DNA of 32,378 bases, taken from the NCBI GenBank assembly GCA_965371855.1, contig CBDUZZ010000054.1, positions 1-32,378 on the forward strand, read 5' to 3'. Below are positions 1-6,215 of this stretch, piece by piece; position 1 is the first letter of the stretch; every line of letters starts with the position of its first letter. Made by a program: the position numbers and the translations under genes. Source of the stretch: JAADEM01 sp965371855 (GTDB taxonomy: Bacteria; Bacteroidota; Bacteroidia; Bacteroidales; Marinilabiliaceae). The notes under the pieces were generated by a model that worked only from the letters and a program-made list of their open reading frames with translations, was not told the DNA's origin and ran no database searches.

Positions 1-72
1 ATCAACATTCAACATCCAATGAACAACGAAAAATTGGAATTGGTAATTGGGTGTTGGATATTGAAGGATTGT
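1..72. repeat. Imperfect inverted repeat downstream of the CDF gene
   Basis: Arms TTCAACATCCAA (8-19) and TTGGATATTGAA (54-65) are complementary at 11 of 12 positions, with a loop of about 34 bases that is itself rich in CCAAT/ATTGG words. It lies just beyond the stop of the leftward CDF gene, so it could form a hairpin at the transcript end. It has no clear T-tract, so a repeat element is as likely as a terminator. The element may continue beyond the window edge. Confidence 0.4.
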
Positions 73-990
73 TCAATACCTGTGTGTATGATTAATTATT
101 CTCTCTTTTTCATCATCAACGGAATACTCTGGCTGCAAGGTAACATGGCTGATTTTATACTTCTTCAGCAACTCCTCTGCACGGTGAAGAACAACTTCAA
201 AATCACTAATACTAATATTTTCATTCATGTCTACATGAGCTTCAAACATAATTTCATGTTCATTGATTTGCCAAACATGAATATGATGAATGTTTTTCAC
301 ATCTTCAATCCCTTCAATCTCATGAGCTATCTCGATTATATCAATATTTCGCGGTGTAAACTGCATCATTATTTGAAGAGATGTTTTGAATATATCCCAG
401 CTCATACTTAACAGATACATTGCGATGATGATTGACAACAAAGGGTCGACCCAATAAATATAAAAAAACTTTATAAGCAACCCTCCAATCATAACTGCCA
501 CAGATGTAAGCATATCTCCGAAAAGGTGCAGATAAGCCGATTTAATGTTCATGTTGTTATGTGCATCACTCTTTATAAACAGAACACTTAACCCATTAAC
601 AACAATACTACCCAGTGCCAGCCAGATAACCAGATCGCCTGATATTTCGACAGGCTCAATAAATCTATTTACCGCTTCATACAGGATATAAAAAGCCAAT
701 ACAATGAGCGTAGCCGAATTGAAGAATGCAGCAATTATTTCACTACGTTTATATCCGAAAGTCTGTTTATCAGTTGCTTCACGATTAGATAATCTATTAG
801 CAACATAACTGATAATTAGTGACAAGACATCACTGAAATTGTGAATAGCATCCGAAATAAGCGATATACTTCCGGAGATGATGCCTCCTATGAGTTCGGC
901 AATTGTAATACCGGCATTCAGAGCTATAGTATAAAATAACCTTTTGCCTTTTATCTCTGAATGATTATGATGATGGTGATGATGTGACAT
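73..990 (-). CDS. Cation diffusion facilitator (CDF) family metal exporter
   Basis: Encodes a 305-residue inner-membrane transporter of the CDF/CzcD family, which exports divalent metals such as Zn2+, Co2+ or Cd2+ by proton antiport. Visible family features are the metal-site HxxxD in the second membrane helix (H50, D54) and in the fifth (H155, D159), six hydrophobic segments, and a cytoplasmic C-terminal ferredoxin-like domain (about 205-290). The N-terminus is His-rich (MSHHHHHHNH), a common metal-sensing tail in this family. I start at the ATG at 990: the longer reading to 1032 would overlap the out-of-frame end of the acr3 remnant, whose corrected stop lies at 1008-1010, only 17 bases upstream. 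It is the last gene of the leftward arsenic operon, which suggests co-expression with arsenic resistance. The substrate metal cannot be told from sequence. Confidence 0.9.
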   Translation of the reverse strand: MSHHHHHHNHSEIKGKRLFYTIALNAGITIAELIGGIISGSISLISDAIHNFSDVLSLIISYVANRLSNREATDKQTFGYKRSEIIAAFFNSATLIVLAFYILYEAVNRFIEPVEISGDLVIWLALGSIVVNGLSVLFIKSDAHNNMNIKSAYLHLFGDMLTSVAVMIGGLLIKFFYIYWVDPLLSIIIAMYLLSMSWDIFKTSLQIMMQFTPRNIDIIEIAHEIEGIEDVKNIHHIHVWQINEHEIMFEAHVDMNENISISDFEVVLHRAEELLKKYKISHVTLQPEYSVDDEKERIINHTHRY

Positions 991-1007
991 AGCTCTTAAA
1001 ATATTTA

Positions 1008-1362
1008 TTAAAAATACTTTTTCTTCCACCACAAAGCAACTTTTACCAAGGCAATAAGTACAGGCACTTCAACCAACGGCCCAAGTAACAGCAGCAAAAG
1101 CCTCACCTGAATTTATCCCGAATACAGCAACCGACACAGCTATTGCCAGTTCAAAGTTATTACTTGCAGAGGTAAAAGCAATAGTTGCTGTTTTTGCGTA
1201 ACCCGCTTTAATACCTCTGCTCATAAAAAATGAAACAGTGAACATTATAACAAAATAGAGTATCAACGGTATGGAAATAAGCAACACATCAAACGGCAGA
1301 GCTACAATAACCTTACCTTTGAGCGAGAACATAACAAAGATAGTAAACAGAAGTGCAATATG
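1008..1362 (-). pseudogene. acr3 arsenite efflux permease, C-terminal remnant with frameshift
   Basis: The leftward reading from about 1362 gives residues typical of the C-terminal third of ACR3-family As(III) efflux permeases: IALLFTIFVMFSLKG, then SASNNFELAIAV and FGINSGEAFAAV. The frame then breaks near 1081-1087: read as is, it ends at once (TWAVG, stop). With one base removed it continues GPLVEVPVLIALVKVALWW to a stop at 1010-1008, the normal end of the family. The first two thirds (roughly 240 residues of a protein of about 350) are missing: the homology starts at, and slightly overlaps, the stop codon of the upstream ArsG-like gene (1367-1369). I infer a deletion that fused the operon at this point plus a 1-base insertion. 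No functional arsenite permease can come from this copy. A sequencing error could explain the frameshift but not the truncation. Confidence 0.85.
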
Positions 1363-1366
1363 TTTT

Positions 1367-2065
1367 TTAGATAAACAGGTATTGCAGATAGTACACCCCT
1401 GCCCCGATAAACAAGATGGATACTATCCTGCGAAACCATTTCTCGAATATTTTTATTTTATTGTATACACTTCCTATTTCACCAATAGTATATGCAATTA
1501 CCCATGCGAAAACAATTACGGGCAAACCTGTGCCAAGGGCAAATGCAAACGGTAAAAACAGACCTGATGCCGAAGAAATAGTCATCGGTATCAACATCCC
1601 GAAATATAGGACTCCACTATACGGACAAAATCCAAGTGCGAAAGTCATCCCGAGCAAAAGAACAGACCAGAAACCTGTTTTGAATCTTTTTTCAGATTTT
1701 TCTCTTAGATTACCAAAAGCTCCAACTTTTATTTTAATTATATCAAGCATCAATATCCCTATAATTAAGAGAATAGGACCAAGCGCTTTTTCTCCGAATT
1801 GTTGAAAAAAACTAGTCAGTTTAAATGTGCCTGCTCCGTAAAAAAAAACTAATCCTATTGCAGTGTATGTTATTGATCGGCCTAATGTGTATACCAATCC
1901 ATTAATGAAAACTCTTTTTTTAGATTTAATATCTTTTGCTATAAAAGCAATTGCTGTGATATTAGTTGCAAGTGGGCAGGGACTTATGGCTGTCATAAGT
2001 CCGAGGATAAAGGCTGTAAGAATGGGAAGTTCAACCTTTTCAAGCAAATGTTGTAGAAATTCCAT
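1367..2065 (-). CDS. arsG: ArsG-like permease (CcdA/DsbD transmembrane family)
   Basis: A 232-residue membrane protein with about six hydrophobic segments and the paired-cysteine signatures of the CcdA/DsbD transmembrane superfamily: SPCPLATN near residue 30 and GFCPYSG near residue 148. Short members next to an ArsF-type thioredoxin-like protein in arsenic operons are annotated as ArsG, reported as an efflux permease for trivalent aromatic arsenicals. The start is 13 bases after the arsF stop, so the two are probably co-translated. Its stop codon sits exactly at the junction with the acr3 remnant, so its last residues (YLQYLFI) may have been altered by that rearrangement. An alternative role is electron transfer across the membrane to the ArsF-like protein, as in CcdA. 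Confidence 0.75.
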   Translation of the reverse strand: MEFLQHLLEKVELPILTAFILGLMTAISPCPLATNITAIAFIAKDIKSKKRVFINGLVYTLGRSITYTAIGLVFFYGAGTFKLTSFFQQFGEKALGPILLIIGILMLDIIKIKVGAFGNLREKSEKRFKTGFWSVLLLGMTFALGFCPYSGVLYFGMLIPMTISSASGLFLPFAFALGTGLPVIVFAWVIAYTIGEIGSVYNKIKIFEKWFRRIVSILFIGAGVYYLQYLFI

Positions 2066-2078
2066 TTTTATATCTCAA

Positions 2079-2528
2079 TTAATTGGTTAGCAACTCCTCA
2101 ACAGTTTGTTTAACTATTGATTTCCACATATCCGGATTAGTTGTTGCATTCATGAAGGCATCTGATGTTTTGTCAATGACTTTATTATCGCGTATGAACA
2201 ATAACTTTTGTCCGGCAACCTGATATTTCTTCACTAACCCCTGGTTTTCTATTTCTTCAATATTTATTACTTTGTAAGTAAGGAGTTGGTTTTTCATGAC
2301 TTCGGGAAACAGTAATTTAAGATATTCTCCTGTCGAATTCTCTACCGCGCTACAGGTATTGCACCTGTAATTTGTATGGAAATAATACACCTTAATTTTG
2401 CCTGTATTGTTGCTTTCTGAAATTGATTCTTTGTTTGGAGCATTGTGTTTACTATGGTTTGAATTATTACAAGAAAAGAGAGTAAACACAATTATTAACA
2501 AAAAGGAATAGTGCTGCAGATGTTTCAT
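2079..2528 (-). CDS. arsF: ArsF-like thioredoxin-fold lipoprotein
   Basis: A 149-residue exported protein. The N-terminus is a lipoprotein signal with the lipobox TLFSC, giving a lipidated Cys20. A polar linker rich in N, S, H and K (21-44) follows, then a thioredoxin-like domain with a CxxC pair (C56, C59 in YRCNTC). Proteins of this type are annotated as ArsF, a proposed subunit of a nitroaromatic-arsenical reductase acting with ArsE and the ArsG permease. Its place here, 5 bases after a mini-thioredoxin and 13 bases before the ArsG-like permease, matches that trio. Lipidation and the CxxC are visible; the reaction is taken from family knowledge and has not been shown for Bacteroidota members as far as I know. 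Confidence 0.75.
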   Translation of the reverse strand: MKHLQHYSFLLIIVFTLFSCNNSNHSKHNAPNKESISESNNTGKIKVYYFHTNYRCNTCSAVENSTGEYLKLLFPEVMKNQLLTYKVINIEEIENQGLVKKYQVAGQKLLFIRDNKVIDKTSDAFMNATTNPDMWKSIVKQTVEELLTN

Positions 2529-2533
2529 TTTTT

Positions 2534-2770
2534 CTAATATTTATCAATTAATTCTATTATCTCTTTTTCTGAAGGCACTCTGCCTTTCACAACAACTTTT
2601 TCGTCAATCACAATGGCTGGTGTTACCATTATTCTGTAATCCATAATCTTCACTAAATCCTGCTCATAGATTACCGTAGCATCAATATTGTTCTCCTTAA
2701 CAACCTTTCTCACTCTCTCATTTAGTTTCGAGCATGTTGCACAACCAGTTCCTAAAACTTTTATTTCCAT
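2534..2770 (-). CDS. Mini-thioredoxin (TM0996/MTH895 family), possible ArsE
   Basis: A 78-residue cytoplasmic thioredoxin-fold protein with the redox pair C10-A-T-C13 and the cis-proline segment VTPAIVID near residue 50. Its length and motifs fit the redox-active disulfide protein family that accompanies DUF318 permeases. It is 18 bases after the permease stop and 5 bases before the ArsF-like gene, so the block is tightly coupled. It could deliver electrons to the ArsF/ArsG pair, act as the ArsE counterpart, or bind a metalloid for the adjacent permease. I leave the symbol blank because these options cannot be separated from sequence. Confidence 0.8.
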   Translation of the reverse strand: MEIKVLGTGCATCSKLNERVRKVVKENNIDATVIYEQDLVKIMDYRIMVTPAIVIDEKVVVKGRVPSEKEIIELIDKY

Positions 2771-2788
2771 AATATCAATTTTAAATAG

Positions 2789-3766
2789 TTATAAAATCCA
2801 ATTAAAAATATATCCTGAGATAATTATACTAACTGCCACTGTAACAAAAAATATTGCAATCAGTTTCCACGTCATAACCTTTTTCAATAGCATAGCCTCG
2901 GGAAGAGACAGTCCAACAACACCCATCATAAATGCAATGGCAGTACCAAGTGGTATTCCTTTAGCCACCAATACCTGAACCACAGGTAAAATGCCGGAAG
3001 CATTAGAATACATCGGTACTGCCAGAATTGTTGCAACAGGCACTGCAAAAAGATTATCTTTACTCATGTACTGTTCAAAAAAACCTTCCGGAACAAAACC
3101 ATGCATCAATCCTCCAACAGCAATTCCGACAATTACATAGGGAACAACCCCTTTAAAAATTTTCATCACCTCCTGCCAGATAATCGGAAGTCGCTCCCCT
3201 AGAGATTGTTTCTCCTGTTGAAACATATCCTGCTCATGTTGTGCTTTTACAAGGATATCCTTTACCCATGGAGTTAAAAAACCCTCTAATCTGAATCTCT
3301 GAAGTATTGCACCCGAAACAGTTCCAAGCATTATCCCACTAATAACATAAATTACTGTTGTCTTCACTCCGAAAAGACCTAAAAACAGACCGATAGCCAC
3401 TTCGTTAACCAGCGGTGAGGTTACCAAAAACGCAAAGGTTACACCAAGAGGTATTCCTCCACTAACAAATCCAATAAATAGCGGCACTGACGAACATGAA
3501 CAAAAAGGAGTAACCACTCCAAACAAACTTGCCATCAGATATTCGAATCCGTAAAGCTTTTTGCGTGATAAAAAATTTCTCACCCTGTCTATCGGGAAAT
3601 AGCTGTTTACTATTCCCATAAAAAAGACAATAAGGAAAAGAAGTATAAGTATCTTAACGGTATCGTAAATGAAAAAACTCAGAGCCTCCGCAAGATGAGC
3701 ACCTTTTTGTAACCCGAGAATATCGAAAACAAACCAATCAGCAATATTTTGTATCCAATCAAACAT
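2789..3766 (-). CDS. ArsP/DUF318-family permease
   Basis: A 325-residue membrane protein with about eight hydrophobic segments in two halves and a central hydrophilic loop (about 165-200). The signature TPFCSCSSVPLFIGF near residues 86-100 and the second-half motif VPMYSNASGILPVV are typical of the DUF318 permease family. This family includes ArsP, which exports trivalent organoarsenicals, and many uncharacterised metalloid permeases. The cysteine pair CSC is the likely site of thiolate binding. The gene follows arsC by 88 bases and precedes the mini-thioredoxin by 18. With acr3 broken, it and the ArsG-like protein are the only candidate arsenic exporters left in the operon. Whether it can move inorganic arsenite is unknown. 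Confidence 0.8.
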   Translation of the reverse strand: MFDWIQNIADWFVFDILGLQKGAHLAEALSFFIYDTVKILILLFLIVFFMGIVNSYFPIDRVRNFLSRKKLYGFEYLMASLFGVVTPFCSCSSVPLFIGFVSGGIPLGVTFAFLVTSPLVNEVAIGLFLGLFGVKTTVIYVISGIMLGTVSGAILQRFRLEGFLTPWVKDILVKAQHEQDMFQQEKQSLGERLPIIWQEVMKIFKGVVPYVIVGIAVGGLMHGFVPEGFFEQYMSKDNLFAVPVATILAVPMYSNASGILPVVQVLVAKGIPLGTAIAFMMGVVGLSLPEAMLLKKVMTWKLIAIFFVTVAVSIIISGYIFNWIL

Positions 3767-3854
3767 TATGCAGTAAGGTAAAAGGTTAATGGAACGAGGA
3801 GAAAGGGATTATATTAAGTGGTTTAGGTAAATGTTTATCTTGACGCCCTAAGCC

Positions 3855-4298
3855 TTATACCTTAATCCTTTTCCCATTTCTCTTCTGCCTCAACTCTTCA
3901 AAAAACTTTCTGAAATCTCTAATTATCTCATCTCGTACTCGTCTGAAGACAGCAAGTACCTCTTCTTCTGTTCCCGTTGCATAAGCCGGATCATCAAAGC
4001 CGATATGAAGCCGTTGTTTTACTTCGCCTGTAAATACGGGGCACACCTCTTTGGCTCCATCACATACAGTTATAACGTAATCGAACGGCCGGTCAAGAAA
4101 TTCACTGACAGGTTGCGGACGACCGGAACTTATGTCAATGCCTTTCTCCTTCATTACTTTTATGGCTTTGGGATTAACACGACCCTCTGCCTTTGTGCCT
4201 GCCGAATAAACTTCGAAAGATTTGTCAAGCGATTTAAGAAATCCCTCTGCCATCTGACTACGGCATGTGTTACCTGTACATAAAATTAGTATCTTCAT
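3855..4298 (-). CDS. arsC: Arsenate reductase, thioredoxin-coupled (LMW-phosphatase type)
   Basis: A 147-residue cytoplasmic enzyme that reduces arsenate to arsenite. The N-terminal anion-binding loop CTGNTCRS supplies the nucleophile C7 and R13. The resolving cysteines of the thioredoxin-linked class are present in VCDGAKEVCP (C79, C85), and the general-acid region is FDDPA (D102/D103). Length and motifs match full-length family members, so it should be active. A plain tyrosine phosphatase would lack the C79/C85 pair. It lies second in the operon, 105 bases after arsR. Its product would normally leave by Acr3, which is broken here. Confidence 0.93.
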   Translation of the reverse strand: MKILILCTGNTCRSQMAEGFLKSLDKSFEVYSAGTKAEGRVNPKAIKVMKEKGIDISSGRPQPVSEFLDRPFDYVITVCDGAKEVCPVFTGEVKQRLHIGFDDPAYATGTEEEVLAVFRRVRDEIIRDFRKFFEELRQKRNGKRIKV

Positions 4299-4331
4299 AA
4301 AAATAATTTGTAAAGTGAAAAGTTTATAAAG

Positions 4332-4351
4332 CCTGCCTGACGTCAGGCAGG
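4332..4351. repeat. 20-bp perfect palindrome between arsR and arsC
   Basis: CCTGCCTGACGTCAGGCAGG is a perfect palindrome and much more GC-rich than its surroundings. On the coding (minus) strand the flanks AAA and CTTT extend the possible stem with a bulge. It sits in the 105-base gap between arsR and arsC. It could be a dispersed extragenic palindromic repeat, a transcript hairpin that lowers read-through or protects the downstream mRNA, or less likely a regulator site. A partial echo (GCAGGCAG) occurs at about 4373-4380. Confidence 0.7.
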
Positions 4352-4403
4352 TTTAAAGTTACATACCATACAGCAGGCAGAAGTTCTTTGATGGTAGAAT
4401 CAT

Positions 4404-4745
4404 TTACCCCTCTATTTTGCAACTCGTTTTGTTAGCTGTTATACGTTCCATAAATTCATACATCTCTGCTTTTAGATGCTCAACATTTTCAGTGTCTATA
4501 CAATAGTATACTCGAGTGCCCGAAACTCTTCCTTTTATAAGACCTGCACTCTTCAATTCCTGCAAATGCTGTGAAACCGTGGATCTACTCAATGGTATCT
4601 CCCCTGTTATATCACCACTGATACATTGATTCTGCTTTGCCAGATACTCCAATATTGCCATACGTGCCGGATGCGACAACACTTTAGTAAAGCCTGCAAG
4701 CAGTTGAAGATGTTCGTCAAAAGCCTCTTTTTTTGCATATGTCAT
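4404..4745 (-). CDS. arsR: ArsR-family metalloregulatory repressor
   Basis: A 113-residue winged-helix protein of the ArsR/SmtB family, leading the arsenic operon. The helix-turn-helix is about residues 40-65, with the recognition helix in SRSTVSQHLQELKSAGL, followed by the wing GRVSGTRVYYCID. The usual ELCVCDL metal-site motif is replaced by NQCISGDI with a single cysteine (C41). The other cysteines are C82 and C109, so arsenite may be bound by a different set, as seen in several ArsR variants. It is divergent from tsaC with 193 bases between them. A TAnnTTTG promoter element lies 22-29 bases upstream of the start, so the repressor likely controls its own operon. Confidence 0.9.
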   Translation of the reverse strand: MTYAKKEAFDEHLQLLAGFTKVLSHPARMAILEYLAKQNQCISGDITGEIPLSRSTVSQHLQELKSAGLIKGRVSGTRVYYCIDTENVEHLKAEMYEFMERITANKTSCKIEG

Positions 4746-4766
4746 AATTACCTCTGTTTAATGACG

Positions 4767-4774
4767 CAAACATA
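4767..4774 (-). promoter_or_regulatory. Candidate -7 element of the ars operon promoter
   Basis: On the minus strand this reads TATGTTTG, an exact match to the Bacteroidota -7 consensus TAnnTTTG. A weak TTTC about 20 bases upstream could be the -33 element. The start of arsR is 22 bases downstream. No clear ArsR operator dyad was identified. Confidence 0.5.
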
Positions 4775-4855
4775 CGACATATAGATAAGACTCCGAAATA
4801 TCCGGAAAGAAAAATGAATATAAAAAACTGGGATGTATAGATATCTCGTTTTTAG

Positions 4856-4863
4856 TATCTTTG
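4856..4863 (+). promoter_or_regulatory. Candidate -7 element for tsaC
   Basis: TATCTTTG matches the Bacteroidota TAnnTTTG consensus on the plus strand, 75 bases upstream of the tsaC start. The -33 region is not convincing. It is divergent from the ars promoter element, with about 80 bases between the two. Confidence 0.4.
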
Positions 4864-4938
4864 TATTAGTTATTAACAGTTCACCTCCTCAAATTGAGAG
4901 AGTAAGAAAACGGAGAATGCCAAATAATCAGTTACAAC

Positions 4939-5502
4939 ATGCATGAAGACATAAAAAAGGCAGTAGAGATATTAAGGTCAGGCGGAGTAATACTTTACCC
5001 TACTGACACAATATGGGGCTTAGGATGTGATGCTACAAACAAAGATGCGGTTGAAAAAATATATAAAATAAAGCAACGAAACGATTCTAAAAGCATGCTT
5101 GTTTTGATTGATAACCCCTCTAAACTTAACAGTTATATTGATGTTGTTCCTGAATTAGCATGGGATTTAATCGACCTTGCAGATAAACCGTTGACAATAA
5201 TCTATCCAAATGCCAAGAATCTTGCCTCCAACATCATTGCTTCTGACGGTACTGTCGGCATCAGAGTTACTAACGAAGAGTTCTCAAAAAGCTTATGCCA
5301 ACGATTTCGCATGCCTATTGTTTCCACCTCGGCTAACATTAGCGGTGATACTCCTCCGGCAATCTTCAGTGACATTGATGAAAAGATAAAAAAAGAGGTA
5401 GATTACATTGTTGATTTCAGAAAGGAGGAGACAAGTAGTCCTGCCCCATCGGGAATTATAAAATTAGGGGTTGATGGCGAAATTACGGTTATCAGAGAAT
5501 GA
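4939..5502 (+). CDS. tsaC: L-threonylcarbamoyladenylate synthase (TsaC/YrdC/Sua5 family)
   Basis: A 187-residue cytoplasmic enzyme that makes threonylcarbamoyl-AMP from threonine, bicarbonate and ATP, the first step of the t6A37 modification of ANN-decoding tRNAs. The family fold is clear: YPTDTIWGLGCDA (20-32), the KQRNDSKSM substrate-binding segment (near 45-53), STSANISG (near 129-136) and a SPAPSGIIKL segment near the C-terminus. The length fits the short TsaC class with no C-terminal Sua5 domain. A nine-codon out-of-frame reading (MPNNQLQHA, from 4917) with a GGAG-like site overlaps the chosen start. I keep the ATG at 4939 because it gives the normal family N-terminus. A YciO-type paralogue of less certain function is the alternative. 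Confidence 0.9.
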   Translation: MHEDIKKAVEILRSGGVILYPTDTIWGLGCDATNKDAVEKIYKIKQRNDSKSMLVLIDNPSKLNSYIDVVPELAWDLIDLADKPLTIIYPNAKNLASNIIASDGTVGIRVTNEEFSKSLCQRFRMPIVSTSANISGDTPPAIFSDIDEKIKKEVDYIVDFRKEETSSPAPSGIIKLGVDGEITVIRE

Positions 5503-5568
5503 GGAGCTGATAAATTGGGTGAATGACTATTTCACAGATATGGGTAAAATTCTTACGTACCTACATTT

Positions 5569-5595
5569 TTAACTTTTAACTTTATAACTTTAACC
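5569..5595 (+). repeat. Short AACTTT-type degenerate direct repeats before the thioesterase
   Basis: The leader of the thioesterase gene holds four imperfect copies of an AACTTT/AACCTT word in about 27 bases. It ends a few bases before the start codon and has no Shine-Dalgarno sequence. Such A/T-rich leaders are common in Bacteroidota. I see no further function. Confidence 0.3.
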
Positions 5596-5600
5596 TTATT

Positions 5601-6050
5601 ATGGAAACAGAAAATATAAATTTTAAGCACAGTTTAGATATTCAAATCAGGTTTAACGACTTGGATGTTTTCAGCCATGTAAACAATGCTGTTATTCAGG
5701 AGTATTTTGATCTTGGCAGATTGTACTATTTACAAAAGGTATTGAAAGGAGAACTGAAAACAGGTAATAATACCTTAATTATTGCATCCATAAAAACAGA
5801 TTTTATTGAGCCTGTTTTTATGGAAGATCAAATTGTTGTTAAAACATCTGTCTTTTATCTTGGAAACAAAAGTTTGAAAATGAAGCAACAGTTGTATGAT
5901 ATGGCAGGAGAAAAAGTAAAGGCAGAGTGTAAGTCGGTTATGGTTCCTTTCAATATAAACAAACAGCAATCAACAGAGTTACCTGTTAAGTGGAGACAAA
6001 AAATCATCAACTATGAGGAGAGAGTTATTGTTGAACAAGCGTCGCATTAA
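5601..6050 (+). CDS. Acyl-CoA thioesterase, hotdog fold (4HBT/YbgC-FadM type)
   Basis: A 149-residue single-domain hotdog thioesterase that probably hydrolyses acyl-CoA thioesters in the cytoplasm. The catalytic segment of the 4HBT/YbgC family is present near residues 18-35: RFNDLDVFSHVNNAVIQEYF, with the conserved Asp (D19 or D21), His and Asn. The following beta strands carry TDFIEPVFMEDQIVV. Length and N-terminal motif match the family, so it is a full gene. It follows tsaC by 98 bases and may share its transcript. The acyl substrate cannot be predicted from the context. Confidence 0.85.
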   Translation: METENINFKHSLDIQIRFNDLDVFSHVNNAVIQEYFDLGRLYYLQKVLKGELKTGNNTLIIASIKTDFIEPVFMEDQIVVKTSVFYLGNKSLKMKQQLYDMAGEKVKAECKSVMVPFNINKQQSTELPVKWRQKIINYEERVIVEQASH

Positions 6051-6053
6051 AAA

Positions 6054-6194
6054 ATTAAGAGGCTGTCCAAAAAGAAAGAACTTGACGTCATTGCGATGAG
6101 GAACGAAGAAGCAATCTGTAGAATTACAGTAGTTTAGTTTTGTGAGATTCCTTCGCTCCACTCGGAATGACGACTTTTTGGACAGCCTCTTAAT
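6054..6194. repeat. 141-bp MITE-like element with 21-bp terminal inverted repeats
   Basis: The ends 6054-6074 and 6174-6194 are perfect 21-bp inverted repeats with core AGGCTGTCCAAAAAG and its complement. A second, imperfect dyad lies inside: GACGTCATTGCGATGAGGAA on the left and a CTCGGAATGACG-type segment on the right. The unit can fold into a long hairpin and encodes nothing. It fills the gap between two convergent genes almost exactly, 4 bases after the thioesterase stop and 22 bases before the end of the sensor gene, so it could act as a two-way terminator. The inner GTCATTGCGA-type dyad resembles a repeat I recall from many environmental bacterial genomes. I see no target-site duplication. 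Confidence 0.8.
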
Positions 6195-6215
6195 AGATTC
6201 TACCAATATCTTTCG

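Noticed and set aside
967..990. Run of six histidines at the N-terminus of the CDF protein, like a cloning tag.
   Set aside because: The run continues into HNHS, and the gene is in natural operon context. His-rich tails are normal in CDF transporters.
991..1032. Longer start of the CDF gene (MVEEKVFLIN...).
   Set aside because: These codons overlap the out-of-frame tail of the acr3 remnant (corrected stop 1008-1010), and the ATG at 990 gives the family-typical N-terminus.
4917..4946. Nine-codon open frame with a GGAG-like site overlapping the tsaC start, as a possible regulatory leader peptide.
   Set aside because: Too short to support. The peptide has no regulatory codon bias, and Shine-Dalgarno signals are weak guides in Bacteroidota.
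5569..5595. AACTTT-type repeats as a CRISPR-like or regulatory array.
   Set aside because: Units are only 6-9 bases, degenerate and without spacers; low-complexity leaders like this are common in A/T-rich Bacteroidota.
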